Shown one piece after another: positions 33,962 through 40,785 of a DNA stretch of 64,000 nucleotides. The stretch is from Acidobacteriota bacterium (GTDB taxonomy: Bacteria; Acidobacteriota; Thermoanaerobaculia; UBA5066), in assembly GCA_008363385.1 (NCBI GenBank), contig RHKY01000006.1, forward strand, positions 62,001 to 126,000. The letters are read 5' to 3'. The position numbers were made by a program, and so were the translations under genes. The notes under the pieces are model-generated. The model worked only from the letters and a program-made list of their open reading frames with translations, did no database searches and was not told the origin of the DNA. How positions within the stretch are numbered: position 1 is the stretch's first letter; every line of letters starts with the position of its first letter.

Positions 33962-34332
33962 AGCGCGCCGTCGCCCCACTCCCGACGCGGCCGCCTCGGG
34001 CCGCGAGGACAGGTCCCGAGCTGAAGGAGCGCGCCCTCGCGTGGGCGACGGTCATCGGCGCCACTCCCCGCCGTCTCCAGCTCCAGGCGATGCGGTCGAA
34101 GTGGGCCTCCTGCTCGACAGCCGGAACGGTCACTCTAAGTAGAGACCTCCTGCGAGAGGACGCTGCGTTCCAGGAGGTCGTCATCGTCCACGAGCTCCTG
34201 CATCTGCTCGTACCGAACCACGGCCCGGTTTTCCGGAGCCTCATGCGCGCCTACGTCCCGACCTGGGAGAAGGTCGCTGCTGGTCGTGCCGTGCGGAGCT
34301 GCGGGTTCCAGGTGGCGCCGAGAGAGGCATAG
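33958..34332 (+). CDS. YgjP/SprT-like zinc metallopeptidase linked to type I restriction
   Basis: The 124-aa protein has the core of the YgjP-like family: RSKWASCSTAGTVTLSRDLL, then VVIVHELLHLLVPNHGPVFR with the zinc motif HELLH and the third-ligand His. It is shorter than stand-alone YgjP (about 170 aa). It is coupled to hsdR by an ATGA overlap, a position where this family is repeatedly found. It might process a component of the restriction complex; that is an inference. Confidence 0.78.
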   Translation: MKRAVAPLPTRPPRAARTGPELKERALAWATVIGATPRRLQLQAMRSKWASCSTAGTVTLSRDLLREDAAFQEVVIVHELLHLLVPNHGPVFRSLMRAYVPTWEKVAAGRAVRSCGFQVAPREA

Positions 34333-34417
34333 GTCTGAGCTATCCCAGTTACCGGCTTACCGGTTGATTCCGGCTGAGCCCGGGCGCAAAGTCGCCTCAG
34401 TCCCTAACCTCACCACA

Positions 34418-34738
34418 ATGGAAATGGTCTTCTTCACGCGCCGCTGGGGCCACAACAATTACTGGCAGATCACTTGGACGCAAGAGGGCTGGCAACTCGA
34501 GGCGGGCGCGCGTCGGGGTCCGTGCGATCCGACGGGTGCGCCGGTTCTCTTTGATGCACTCGACAACGACGGGGTCCAGTACCCGCGGAGCCTGGGCGCG
34601 GCGATGCAACGCCTGTGGGAAGCCGAGGCGAAGCACGGCAAGGAGTTCTCGAAGTCCGGTCTCGATGAGATCTGCGCATGGATAACGGCAACTGAGCGAG
34701 CCGTTCCGCGGCGCGAGGAATTCGAGCGCCTCCTCTGA
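34418..34738 (+). CDS. Hypothetical protein after the restriction operon
   Basis: The 106-aa protein starts MEMVFFTRRWGHNNYWQITW and contains GWQLEAGARRGPCDPTG and a C-terminal helix with KHGKEFSKSGLDEICAWI. Composition is protein-like and the frame ends at a hairpin terminator. No family recognised. The start has a C/A-rich leader and no clear ribosome site. Confidence 0.5.
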   Translation: MEMVFFTRRWGHNNYWQITWTQEGWQLEAGARRGPCDPTGAPVLFDALDNDGVQYPRSLGAAMQRLWEAEAKHGKEFSKSGLDEICAWITATERAVPRREEFERLL

Positions 34739-34798
34739 CATCGCCGCTGCTCCCTTTGGTTCGCTCCATTGGGTTCCCGGAGGCGACGCTCAGTAAAG

Positions 34799-34826
34799 CG
34801 CACCCCATCAGGCAAGATGGGGTGCG
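34799..34826. terminator. Bidirectional hairpin terminator
   Basis: CGCACCCCATC (34799-34809), a 6-base loop and GATGGGGTGCG (34816-34826) form a perfect 11-bp stem between convergent genes. There is no U-run, but position and stability support termination. Confidence 0.6.
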
Positions 34827-34842
34827 GGGTTGCGGACGCGTT

Positions 34843-35073
34843 TCAGAGGAAATGCGTCGCCAGGAGAGCGTAGGACTCCGGATCCTGCGGTTGAGCGTCA
34901 CCATCCGGGGCGAGCGAGAAACCGGCGGCGAAGAAGTCATCCAAGATCCGGTTCACGAGGACCGTCATCGGGACGCGACGCCCCTCGCGTTCGCGGAACC
35001 GGACCTTGAGCTGGTAGAGGCGACGGACGTTTCGGTCCTCGATGAACGGCTGGTAGAGCCCGAGGCGCGCCAC
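34843..35073 (-). CDS. Small protein, possible ribbon-helix-helix type
   Basis: The 76-aa protein has a basic strand (LYQLKVRFREREGRR) followed by a helix VPMTVLVNRILDDFFAAGF, which is the order of a ribbon-helix-helix DNA-binding domain. The match is by eye only. It is the last gene of the minus-strand run from 37688. Confidence 0.45.
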   Translation of the reverse strand: MARLGLYQPFIEDRNVRRLYQLKVRFREREGRRVPMTVLVNRILDDFFAAGFSLAPDGDAQPQDPESYALLATHFL

Positions 35074-35082
35074 GGCGGCACC

Positions 35083-35373
35083 TCAGAACGTCTCGTCGAC
35101 GCCGTGCTCGGTCTCGCCGTAAAGCGTCGCGATCTTGGCGTGGCAGTGCTCGCACTCGCCGGCGGGCCCCTCGTAGAGGAGCTCGTAGTCGACGACGCAC
35201 CATGCGCGCTCCTCCGTCGAGAAGGGATCGAGGAAGGCGGCCACCGCGTTGAGGCAGGTGGCGCACCGCATCTGCCCGTCGACCGTGAAGTACAGCACCG
35301 GAACCATGTCGGCGGGGATCACGGACCGGAATCGTCCGTCCGGCTCGAGGAAGTCCTCGGGGAAGTACAGCAT
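35083..35373 (-). CDS. Small Cys-rich (zinc-finger-like) protein
   Basis: This 96-aa protein has two pairs of cysteines (RCATCLNA and CEHCHAK) about 50 residues apart, fitting one zinc site, with an acidic C-terminus. It begins one base after the stop of the upstream gene, so it is co-translated with it. No family recognised; small zinc proteins of this kind are common on phage-like elements. Confidence 0.55.
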   Translation of the reverse strand: MLYFPEDFLEPDGRFRSVIPADMVPVLYFTVDGQMRCATCLNAVAAFLDPFSTEERAWCVVDYELLYEGPAGECEHCHAKIATLYGETEHGVDETF

Positions 35374-35622
35374 TCAGTTGACCTCCCTCCAGTGGATGTG
35401 CGCGGCGAGCGCCGGCGCCCAGCCCCCGCGTTTGCCGTTGGCCACGTCGGAGACCTCGCGGATCGTGAGCCGACGGTCACAGTCGAGGCAGAAGGAGACG
35501 GCCACCTCCCGGCGGCAGCGGATACAGCGGGTGATGATGTCGGTCCCGGGAGGAAGGGTGCCCTGCTCCACCCAGAAGATCCGGCAGGTCGGGCAGCGGA
35601 TGTAGAACGAGGGGTGCACCAT
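35374..35622 (-). CDS. Small double zinc-ribbon protein
   Basis: The 82-aa protein has CPTC, CIRC and CLDC motifs (IRCPTCRIFWVEQ; TRCIRCRREVAVSFCLDCDRR). The start overlaps the stop of the upstream gene by one base (TGATG). Likely nucleic-acid or protein binding; function unknown. Confidence 0.55.
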   Translation of the reverse strand: MVHPSFYIRCPTCRIFWVEQGTLPPGTDIITRCIRCRREVAVSFCLDCDRRLTIREVSDVANGKRGGWAPALAAHIHWREVN

Positions 35623-35849
35623 CAGCAGCCCTCGTCCGCCCGCATGTAGTCGGCTGCGGTGAAACAGGCGTCGGCGAACTCGTCGTCGTAGGGCTCCTCG
35701 TCGCCCTCGGGTTCGTCCGGCTCGTCGAGAAGGCCAGCGGCGCAGCGAGGGCAGAGGAGCACCCGCTCCTCGGTCTCGGGGTCGGTGTACGCGCGGAGGT
35801 TGGTCGTCGTGCCGCAGTCTTCGCAGCACGGGGGCAGCGTGTCATTCAT
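35622..35849 (-). CDS. Small acidic zinc-ribbon protein
   Basis: The 75-aa protein has CCEDCG and CPRCAAG, fitting one zinc ribbon, and a strongly acidic C-terminal half (DEPDEPEGDEEPYDDEF). Acidic small proteins on mobile elements are sometimes DNA mimics; that is only a possibility here. Starts 10 bases after the upstream stop. Confidence 0.5.
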   Translation of the reverse strand: MNDTLPPCCEDCGTTTNLRAYTDPETEERVLLCPRCAAGLLDEPDEPEGDEEPYDDEFADACFTAADYMRADEGC

Positions 35850-35859
35850 GGCGACCTCT

Positions 35860-36144
35860 CTACTCGCACGACGGGGTGACGAAGAGGACGTACCGGCGCC
35901 CGAGGTAGGTCACGGTGACGAAGGGGCCGAACGCCCCACACGCCAGGTGGTGGAGCCGCACCATGGCGTCGAGGTCCTTCGAGAGGGCGTGCTGGACGCC
36001 GTGACGGCCGACGCGCACGGCGACGAGGTCGACGAAGTGCTGCACGCCCGCGATGTCTATCGAGGCGCGGAGCCACGCATCGGGACGAGCGCCCACGTGA
36101 GTGCCCGCCGGCGAGAGGGCGATGGAGGCGAGGTCGATGCTCAC
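35860..36144 (-). CDS. Small hypothetical coupled to the antirestriction gene
   Basis: The 94-aa protein contains AWLRASIDIAGVQHFVDLVAV and ends TYLGRRYVLFVTPSCE. The GTG start overlaps the ArdC stop (GTGA). Composition is protein-like, but no family recognised. Confidence 0.5.
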   Translation of the reverse strand: MSIDLASIALSPAGTHVGARPDAWLRASIDIAGVQHFVDLVAVRVGRHGVQHALSKDLDAMVRLHHLACGAFGPFVTVTYLGRRYVLFVTPSCE

Positions 36145-36968
36145 GCCGCACCTCCCGGTGCTGCCTCGGTCTTCGGGTCGTACCGGCCGGCCCGGAGGAT
36201 GGTGTCGGCCGCCTTGAAGATCCGCTGGGCTGAGTGCTCGGGGAGTGGGTTGCCGGCGCCGTACCAGGACTGGATGTAGCCGCGGGTGTACTCGGCGCCC
36301 GGCAGGTGGAGGGCCTCGAGGCAGAGGAGGGCGACCGCTTCGGCCTCCGCCTCGGTGAGTGTCTTCGGCAGGTCCGGCTGATCGGCGCCGCGCTCGGCGG
36401 TGTGGTTGAGGAGCACGTGGCCGAGTTCGTGGAAGAGGGTCTTGGCCGGGAGCGCCGCGATGGGGCTCACGGCGACGGAGCGGCCGTGGGCGTAGCCCTG
36501 CACGTTGCCGTCGGTGAGGTCGAACGGCACGCGCTGGACGCCGAGCGTCTCGAGCGCGCGGGCCTCGTCCCACGAAGGAATCTGGGCCGAATCGGCGAGC
36601 GGTTCGCCGTCGGTCTGGGCCAGGACGAACCACCGCGGCTTCCAGACGAAGATCGTCTTCATCCGCGGTGCGCCTCCCTCCGGGACGGGATGGCGGATCC
36701 GCTCGTCCTCCTTCACGCGCACGCTGACCGGCATGCAGAGGACGATCGCCTTCTCGCCGGCGCGCACGTGCCGCTTCAGCTCGTTCCAGCGCTGGAGGGT
36801 GGCGATCGGCCCCGGCGCTAGGCCGCGGACGCGGCACTGGAACATCGCGGCGAGCTGGTTTCCGAGGCTGTATCCGTGGAAGAGGCTGTACGCCTCGAGA
36901 ATCTGGCCGGGCCGAGAGACGGCGTCGGCGAGGAGCTCCGCCCAGCGGATCGTGACGGGTGGCGACAT
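36141..36968 (-). CDS. ArdC-type antirestriction protein
   Basis: The 275-aa protein has the N-terminal ssDNA-binding part (LEAYSLFHGYSLGNQLAAMF; TLQRWNELKRHVRAGEKAI) and a zincin metalloprotease-like domain with FHELGHVLLNH (HExxH) and TEAEAEAVALLC carrying the third ligand. This is the ArdC/DUF1738-related layout, used by plasmids and integrative elements to escape host restriction. The ATG at 36968 has an AGGAGG site. Carriage next to a restriction system on the same island is notable. Confidence 0.8.
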   Translation of the reverse strand: MSPPVTIRWAELLADAVSRPGQILEAYSLFHGYSLGNQLAAMFQCRVRGLAPGPIATLQRWNELKRHVRAGEKAIVLCMPVSVRVKEDERIRHPVPEGGAPRMKTIFVWKPRWFVLAQTDGEPLADSAQIPSWDEARALETLGVQRVPFDLTDGNVQGYAHGRSVAVSPIAALPAKTLFHELGHVLLNHTAERGADQPDLPKTLTEAEAEAVALLCLEALHLPGAEYTRGYIQSWYGAGNPLPEHSAQRIFKAADTILRAGRYDPKTEAAPGGAA

Positions 36969-37052
36969 GGGACCTCCTGTGGGCAGTCGGGTCCCGGACG
37001 CGGCTGCGCCTGGGACAGTTTCGTCCGGGGCGCGACGTCGAGAGAAGCGGGT

Positions 37053-37688
37053 TCAGTGCTTGAGGTAGACGACCGGCCGATCCGGTTCGTCCCAGCAGTG
37101 GCGGCAGTCGCCGCACGCCGGCGGGCTCCTGAGGTACTTCGGACACGTGGCGCGTCCGCGCTCCGTCGTCACGGCGCTTCCCGCGTGGAGGCCCGGGACG
37201 GCAGGCGGGGCGTCGTCGAGGAGGAGGGCGCTCGGGCGAACCGTGACGTTCGCGAGGCGCGCGAGCCGGCGAAGCCCGAGGAGAAGAGGGTCAGCGTCGC
37301 CTCGGGGACGGCCTCCGACAGCCCAGCTCCTCGTCGGCGCCCAGAATGAGACCTCGGGCAGGGCGCGGGCGACGTCGCTCCAGGCGTCGACGTACTCCGC
37401 CGAGAAGAAGTCGCCGGAGTCGTGGAGGCGGAAGTGCGCGTCGCCACGCGCTGTGATGAGGCCGACGAGCGCCGGGACGAAGCGGCCGGAGGAGAGCGCC
37501 TCGAGCGTCCAGGCGAGGCGGCGCTCCTGCGCAAGCTTCACGGCGCTCCAGCGGTAGCGGCGTCGTTGGTCGGCGTAGCACGAGCTGCACACCGAGCCGG
37601 GCGAGAGGATGACGCCGGGGCAGGTGCGCCGGGCCGGAAGGCTGAAGGAGCTTCCCGGCATGGTGGTGGTCTGCGTGAGGATCGACAT
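37053..37688 (-). CDS. GP88-like phage/element protein
   Basis: The 211-aa protein has the opening MPGSSFSLPARRTCPGVILS, then GSVCSSCYADQRRR, DAHFRLHDSGDFFSAEYVDAW and a terminal Cys cluster (CPKYLRSPPACGDCRHC). This pattern matches the gene-product-88 family of phages and mobile elements, whose activity is not established. GGAGG precedes the ATG at 37688, and the frame upstream of it is not coding. It heads the minus-strand run to 34843. Confidence 0.7.
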   Translation of the reverse strand: MSILTQTTTMPGSSFSLPARRTCPGVILSPGSVCSSCYADQRRRYRWSAVKLAQERRLAWTLEALSSGRFVPALVGLITARGDAHFRLHDSGDFFSAEYVDAWSDVARALPEVSFWAPTRSWAVGGRPRGDADPLLLGLRRLARLANVTVRPSALLLDDAPPAVPGLHAGSAVTTERGRATCPKYLRSPPACGDCRHCWDEPDRPVVYLKH

Positions 37689-37822
37689 CGGGACCTCCTC
37701 GAGGGACGCGAGCGCCTCGGCGCCCTCGGGCGACCGACGTCTGGACCGAAGGTCCCAAGCAGAGGAGCGGACCATTTCGGAATCGAAGACGCCGGCCGCC
37801 GGAGAGCGCGGAGGAAGGAAGG

Positions 37823-37872
37823 GCACCCGCCGGCCGAGGAGGTCCCGGAGAGTCCGGGAGGCCGGCGGGTGC
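37823..37872 (-). terminator. Large nested hairpin
   Basis: GCACCCGCCGGCC (37823-37835) pairs perfectly with GGCCGGCGGGTGC (37860-37872), and the 24-base loop contains a second stem, TCCCGG/CCGGGA. It lies 120 bases beyond the replication-relaxation-like gene and before GP88. It could terminate the first or attenuate the second. Confidence 0.5.
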
Positions 37873-37960
37873 GAGGTCGTGTTGGGAAGGAGCTTCGGCC
37901 GATCCGACGCCCGGAGGGGACCATATCCGAGTCGGAATCTGGAGGGCCGAGCGCGAGGAA

Positions 37961-37975
37961 GTGCGCCGCGCGCAC
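37961..37975. promoter_or_regulatory. Operator copy A, GTGCG-N5-CGCAC
   Basis: GTGCG-CCGCG-CGCAC. One of four such inverted repeats, all within 1.4 kb and none found elsewhere in the window. Upstream of the GP88/ArdC run. Confidence 0.55.
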
Positions 37976-37992
37976 AGGTGCGGCCCGGTGCT

Positions 37993-39156
37993 CTACAGCT
38001 CCGATGGGGGTTCGAGGTGTGCGCGGCACGCACACCCGTCCCCTGGCCGCAGGGCTCGGCAGAGGAGCGTGTGACGAAGCGACGGGTCCTGGAGCGCAGC
38101 GGCGTTTCGCCCGATCGGCTGGAACGGGTCATCGGCCCGGCACCAGACGGTGCCGGCCGGCCACCAGTTCGCCCAGCCAGCCAGCGTCAGCCTGGCCTCC
38201 TGCGAGGCCCCTGCCTGCCGAAGGAGGCGTGCGAGGAGGGCCAGACGCTCGAGGGGCAGGCGGTGGAGGCGGAAGTTCTCGACAGTGACGGCGAGACGGA
38301 ATGTCGGGAAGGCGAAGAGACGCTGACAGAGATCCGGACGGACCGCGAGCTGGGCGTAGCGCTCGGCCTTCGCCTGCACGAAGTGAGCGGGCGACTCCAT
38401 CCCGCGGTCGTGCTCGAGGAAGACGAGCTCCGGGCCGGCCGCTCCCGGCAGAACGAGGACGCCGTCGGGTTGCGGCAGCGGGAACGGCGCTCCTCCCTGC
38501 GGCAGCGGGCGATCCCAGGCCGAGTACCAGATCGCGCCGTGCGCTTCGGCGATTCGGACGAGCAACGTGGCCGTCTCCTTCTGATGCCGAAGGAACGGTG
38601 GGGCGACCCGCGGAGCGAGCTCGAGGGGCCGTGAGCGCTCGGAGGGGAGCATGGTGGAAGCGAGCCCCTCGGCGACGGTCCCCTCGGCGCGCGCGATGGC
38701 GAGGTCGAGTCCCGCCGCTCGGCCCCGGCCCGTCGCCAGGAGCCAGCGTGGGCTGCCACTGGCTGCGGTCGGCTCCACCCAGGAGGAGAGCAATCCTCGC
38801 TGGACCAGCCGAGAGACGAGGCGCCCGAGGACCCGACGCGACCGGTCGGGAGCCACGACCTGATGCGCGAGGGAGAAAGGCACGAGCCTAAGCCGGGCGA
38901 CGAGCTCGAGGAGGGCGGCCTCACGGTCGGAGGCCTTCGCCATGGAGGTGCCCGGGGTTCGGGGGGCTGTGTTCCGTCGGGTGTCCCCTCGGGTGTCCCC
39001 CGGGCTGTCCCCTCTAGGCGGGACACCGCTGTCGTCGGGAACGTGTTCCCGCTGCGGCTCGCCCGAGGCGAGCAGCGCGCGATCACTCTGCGTCGGCGCG
39101 CCTCCGGCGCCCGCCGCCTCTCCCCCGATGCTTCCTGGGTCGAATGAATGGGACAT
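37993..39156 (-). CDS. Second replication-relaxation-like protein
   Basis: The 387-aa protein has a winged-helix half (LLELVARLRLVPFSLAHQVV; LGRLVSRLVQRGLLSSW) and a nuclease-like half with DGVLVLPG and LVFLEHDRGMES, the same order as the protein at 19877-20797. The C-terminal residues overlap operator copy B. The ATG at 39156 is preferred to 39240, because the upstream part overlaps an operator and lacks a ribosome site. It is transcribed divergently from the ATPase/recombinase operon at 39369. Confidence 0.65.
   Translation of the reverse strand: MSHSFDPGSIGGEAAGAGGAPTQSDRALLASGEPQREHVPDDSGVPPRGDSPGDTRGDTRRNTAPRTPGTSMAKASDREAALLELVARLRLVPFSLAHQVVAPDRSRRVLGRLVSRLVQRGLLSSWVEPTAASGSPRWLLATGRGRAAGLDLAIARAEGTVAEGLASTMLPSERSRPLELAPRVAPPFLRHQKETATLLVRIAEAHGAIWYSAWDRPLPQGGAPFPLPQPDGVLVLPGAAGPELVFLEHDRGMESPAHFVQAKAERYAQLAVRPDLCQRLFAFPTFRLAVTVENFRLHRLPLERLALLARLLRQAGASQEARLTLAGWANWWPAGTVWCRADDPFQPIGRNAAALQDPSLRHTLLCRALRPGDGCACRAHLEPPSEL
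38017..38035. promoter_or_regulatory. Operator copy B, GTGTGCG-N5-CGCACAC
   Basis: GTGTGCG-CGGCA-CGCACAC, the longest of the four copies (7-bp arms). It lies inside the 3' end of the replication-relaxation-like gene, 58 bp centre to centre from copy A. Confidence 0.55.
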
Positions 39157-39160
39157 ACTC

Positions 39161-39189
39161 TTGACAGTTAGGCAAGACAAGAGTAGCGA
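39161..39189 (+). promoter_or_regulatory. Possible promoter between the divergent genes
   Basis: TTGACA (39161-39166), 17 bases, TAGCGA (39184-39189). The -35 box is consensus and the -10 box weak. It points toward the HTH/ATPase operon at 39369, with operators C and D downstream of it, where a bound repressor would block transcription. Confidence 0.4.
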
Positions 39190-39225
39190 CGAAGGTGCCT
39201 CCCCTCGAGGTGCCCCCACGACACT

Positions 39226-39240
39226 GTGCGATCCGCGCAC
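39226..39240. promoter_or_regulatory. Operator copy C, GTGCG-N5-CGCAC
   Basis: GTGCG-ATCCG-CGCAC in the divergent promoter region, 70 bases upstream of the minus-strand start at 39156. Confidence 0.6.
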
Positions 39241-39280
39241 GCGGTCGGGGGCCGTTTTGTCGTTGCCCTGCGAAGCTGCG

Positions 39281-39295
39281 GTGCGCGAATCGCAC
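39281..39295. promoter_or_regulatory. Operator copy D, GTGCG-N5-CGCAC
   Basis: GTGCG-CGAAT-CGCAC, 55 bp centre to centre from copy C and 73 bases before the GTG of the HTH protein at 39369. Paired sites at similar spacing (55 and 58 bp) suggest cooperative or looped binding. Confidence 0.6.
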
Positions 39296-39368
39296 TAAGT
39301 GACTGCACGCCCTCCAAAGGTCGTCTCGTTTTGGCGACCATGGCGGCGACCTCCTCCTCTCCCCTCCC

Positions 39369-40031
39369 GTGGTCCTCCCATCCCTCATTCGCGAAATCGA
39401 GAAGCGCGGCCGTGCGCGAGGGATGTCTGTTGCCGAAATCGCCCGCTCCCTCGGCGTGGACCGGACGCGGTTCGTCCACATCCGAAGCGGGACGGGACGG
39501 CTCAGCCTCGCGTCGGTCCACGAGGTTGCCAGCCGCTTCCTCGACGACCCCACGATTCGAGAACTCCTCCTCGGCTACCTCGCGTTCGACGTCGAGGGGT
39601 GTCGCGGGAGGCTCAGTGGCCGGGTCCAGCTCGACGACGCGGCTCGGGAGACCGCGAGCACGTTCCTCCGAAACCTCCCTTCGCTGCTCGTTTCGGGCGG
39701 CGGCGTCCTGCTCGTCGATTCGAGTCCCGCGCGCTCGGCAGGCGTTCTTGGCGTGATCGAAGAGACCGCCCGCGCTCGGGGCGTCATCGTCCACCGCGAG
39801 CGGGCGTCCGCGGGGCTCAGCCTCGACCGCCGTCGCGCTCTCCTCTCGGCGCCGCTCGTGATCGTCGACGGCGCTTCGTCACTACGAGAACCCGTCGCTG
39901 ACGTCCTCATACGAAGATCGGAGGCCGCGCGGCTCACGTTGGCCGCGTGGCAACCGAAGCCTTCCGAAACGCCTCCGTCACCTCTCGATACGTACCGACA
40001 CCTCCGCCTCCCCCAACTCGTCCGTGCATAG
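39369..40031 (+). CDS. XRE-type HTH regulator heading the DNA-pump/recombinase operon
   Basis: The 220-aa protein has an N-terminal helix-turn-helix (LIREIEKRGRARGMSVAEIA, RSLGVDRTRFVHIRSGTGRL, then ASVHEVASRF). A C-terminal alpha/beta domain has GGGVLLVDSSPARSAGVLGV and LSAPLVIVDGASSLREPV. It is the best candidate to bind the GTGCG-N5-CGCAC repeats in front of it. GTG start after a C/T-rich leader without a ribosome site. It overlaps the next gene by eight bases. Confidence 0.65.
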   Translation: MVLPSLIREIEKRGRARGMSVAEIARSLGVDRTRFVHIRSGTGRLSLASVHEVASRFLDDPTIRELLLGYLAFDVEGCRGRLSGRVQLDDAARETASTFLRNLPSLLVSGGGVLLVDSSPARSAGVLGVIEETARARGVIVHRERASAGLSLDRRRALLSAPLVIVDGASSLREPVADVLIRRSEAARLTLAAWQPKPSETPPSPLDTYRHLRLPQLVRA

Positions 40032-40785
40032 CACCGACCGCCTCCATGTCGTCCACCCCGCGACGGAGCCGTCGCTCGGTCTGTCGCTCCTCGGGATCGA
40101 CCTCGGCGCGTTCTTCATGGCGGTCCGCGAGATCGGACCGGACCCGGCCCTCGTCCTTCTCGTCGCGCGGGCGCTCGCCCTGCGAAACCGCTCGGCGATC
40201 TCCTTCCGCACCCTCGGGTGGGTGCTCGGGATGCGCCGCGCGGCGGTCCTTCGGTCGCTCCGGAAGCTCTCCGACGCGGGAGCGATCGTCTGGCACGACG
40301 AGGCCGACCGCGGAGTCATCGCCGTCGAGGTCATCGGCGAGCTTCCAGGGGAACGCCCGCTATTCGGCCCGGAGGACGTGCCGCCGTTCTCTACCCACGC
40401 GATTCCGACCCACTGGTTCGTGCAGGTGCTCCCGCTCGGAGGTCGCCGCGCGTTCCTCGCCTACCTCTACCTCCGGAGCCGCGAACGCCGCGACGGGCTG
40501 ACTCCCCCTCTGCTGGTCACGGCGCTGGTCCGGGCGTGTCGCCTCCGGTGGCAGTGGCAGGGTCGGATCGTCCTCGCGCGGCTCCGCAGGAGGGGTCTCG
40601 TCTCCCCCATCGGCGGGAGCCGGTACGCGGTGCTCGATCCCCGACCGCCGTCCGGTCGGGAGCGTCGGTTCCTGCGCCTCCTCGAACTCGGCCTTCTTCC
40701 ACCGACAGCGACGGGATGCTTCGCCCTCGTCGCGGCGTTCGTCGTCCCGCTCGCCCTCCTCGCTTCCGCCCTCCTCCTCCTATGA
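40024..40785 (+). CDS. Winged-helix protein with C-terminal membrane helix
   Basis: The 253-aa protein contains a winged-helix-like segment (SFRTLGWVLGMRRAAVLRSL, RKLSDAGAIVWHDE) and a second one (LRRRGLVSPIGGSRYAV). It ends in a hydrophobic helix (FALVAAFVVPLALLASALLLL). It may tether element DNA to the membrane near the DNA pump. GTG start. It overlaps both neighbours (eight bases; ATGA), which makes a tight four-gene operon. Confidence 0.6.
   Translation: MHSTDRLHVVHPATEPSLGLSLLGIDLGAFFMAVREIGPDPALVLLVARALALRNRSAISFRTLGWVLGMRRAAVLRSLRKLSDAGAIVWHDEADRGVIAVEVIGELPGERPLFGPEDVPPFSTHAIPTHWFVQVLPLGGRRAFLAYLYLRSRERRDGLTPPLLVTALVRACRLRWQWQGRIVLARLRRRGLVSPIGGSRYAVLDPRPPSGRERRFLRLLELGLLPPTATGCFALVAAFVVPLALLASALLLL

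Larger units (their letters stand above)
37689..37992. other. Structured leader between two minus-strand genes
   Basis: These 304 bases carry no credible gene. They hold the nested hairpin at 37823-37872, the operator at 37961-37975, and two imperfect copies of a GGACCAT...TCGGAATC block (37769-37784 and 37918-37939). Confidence 0.45.
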
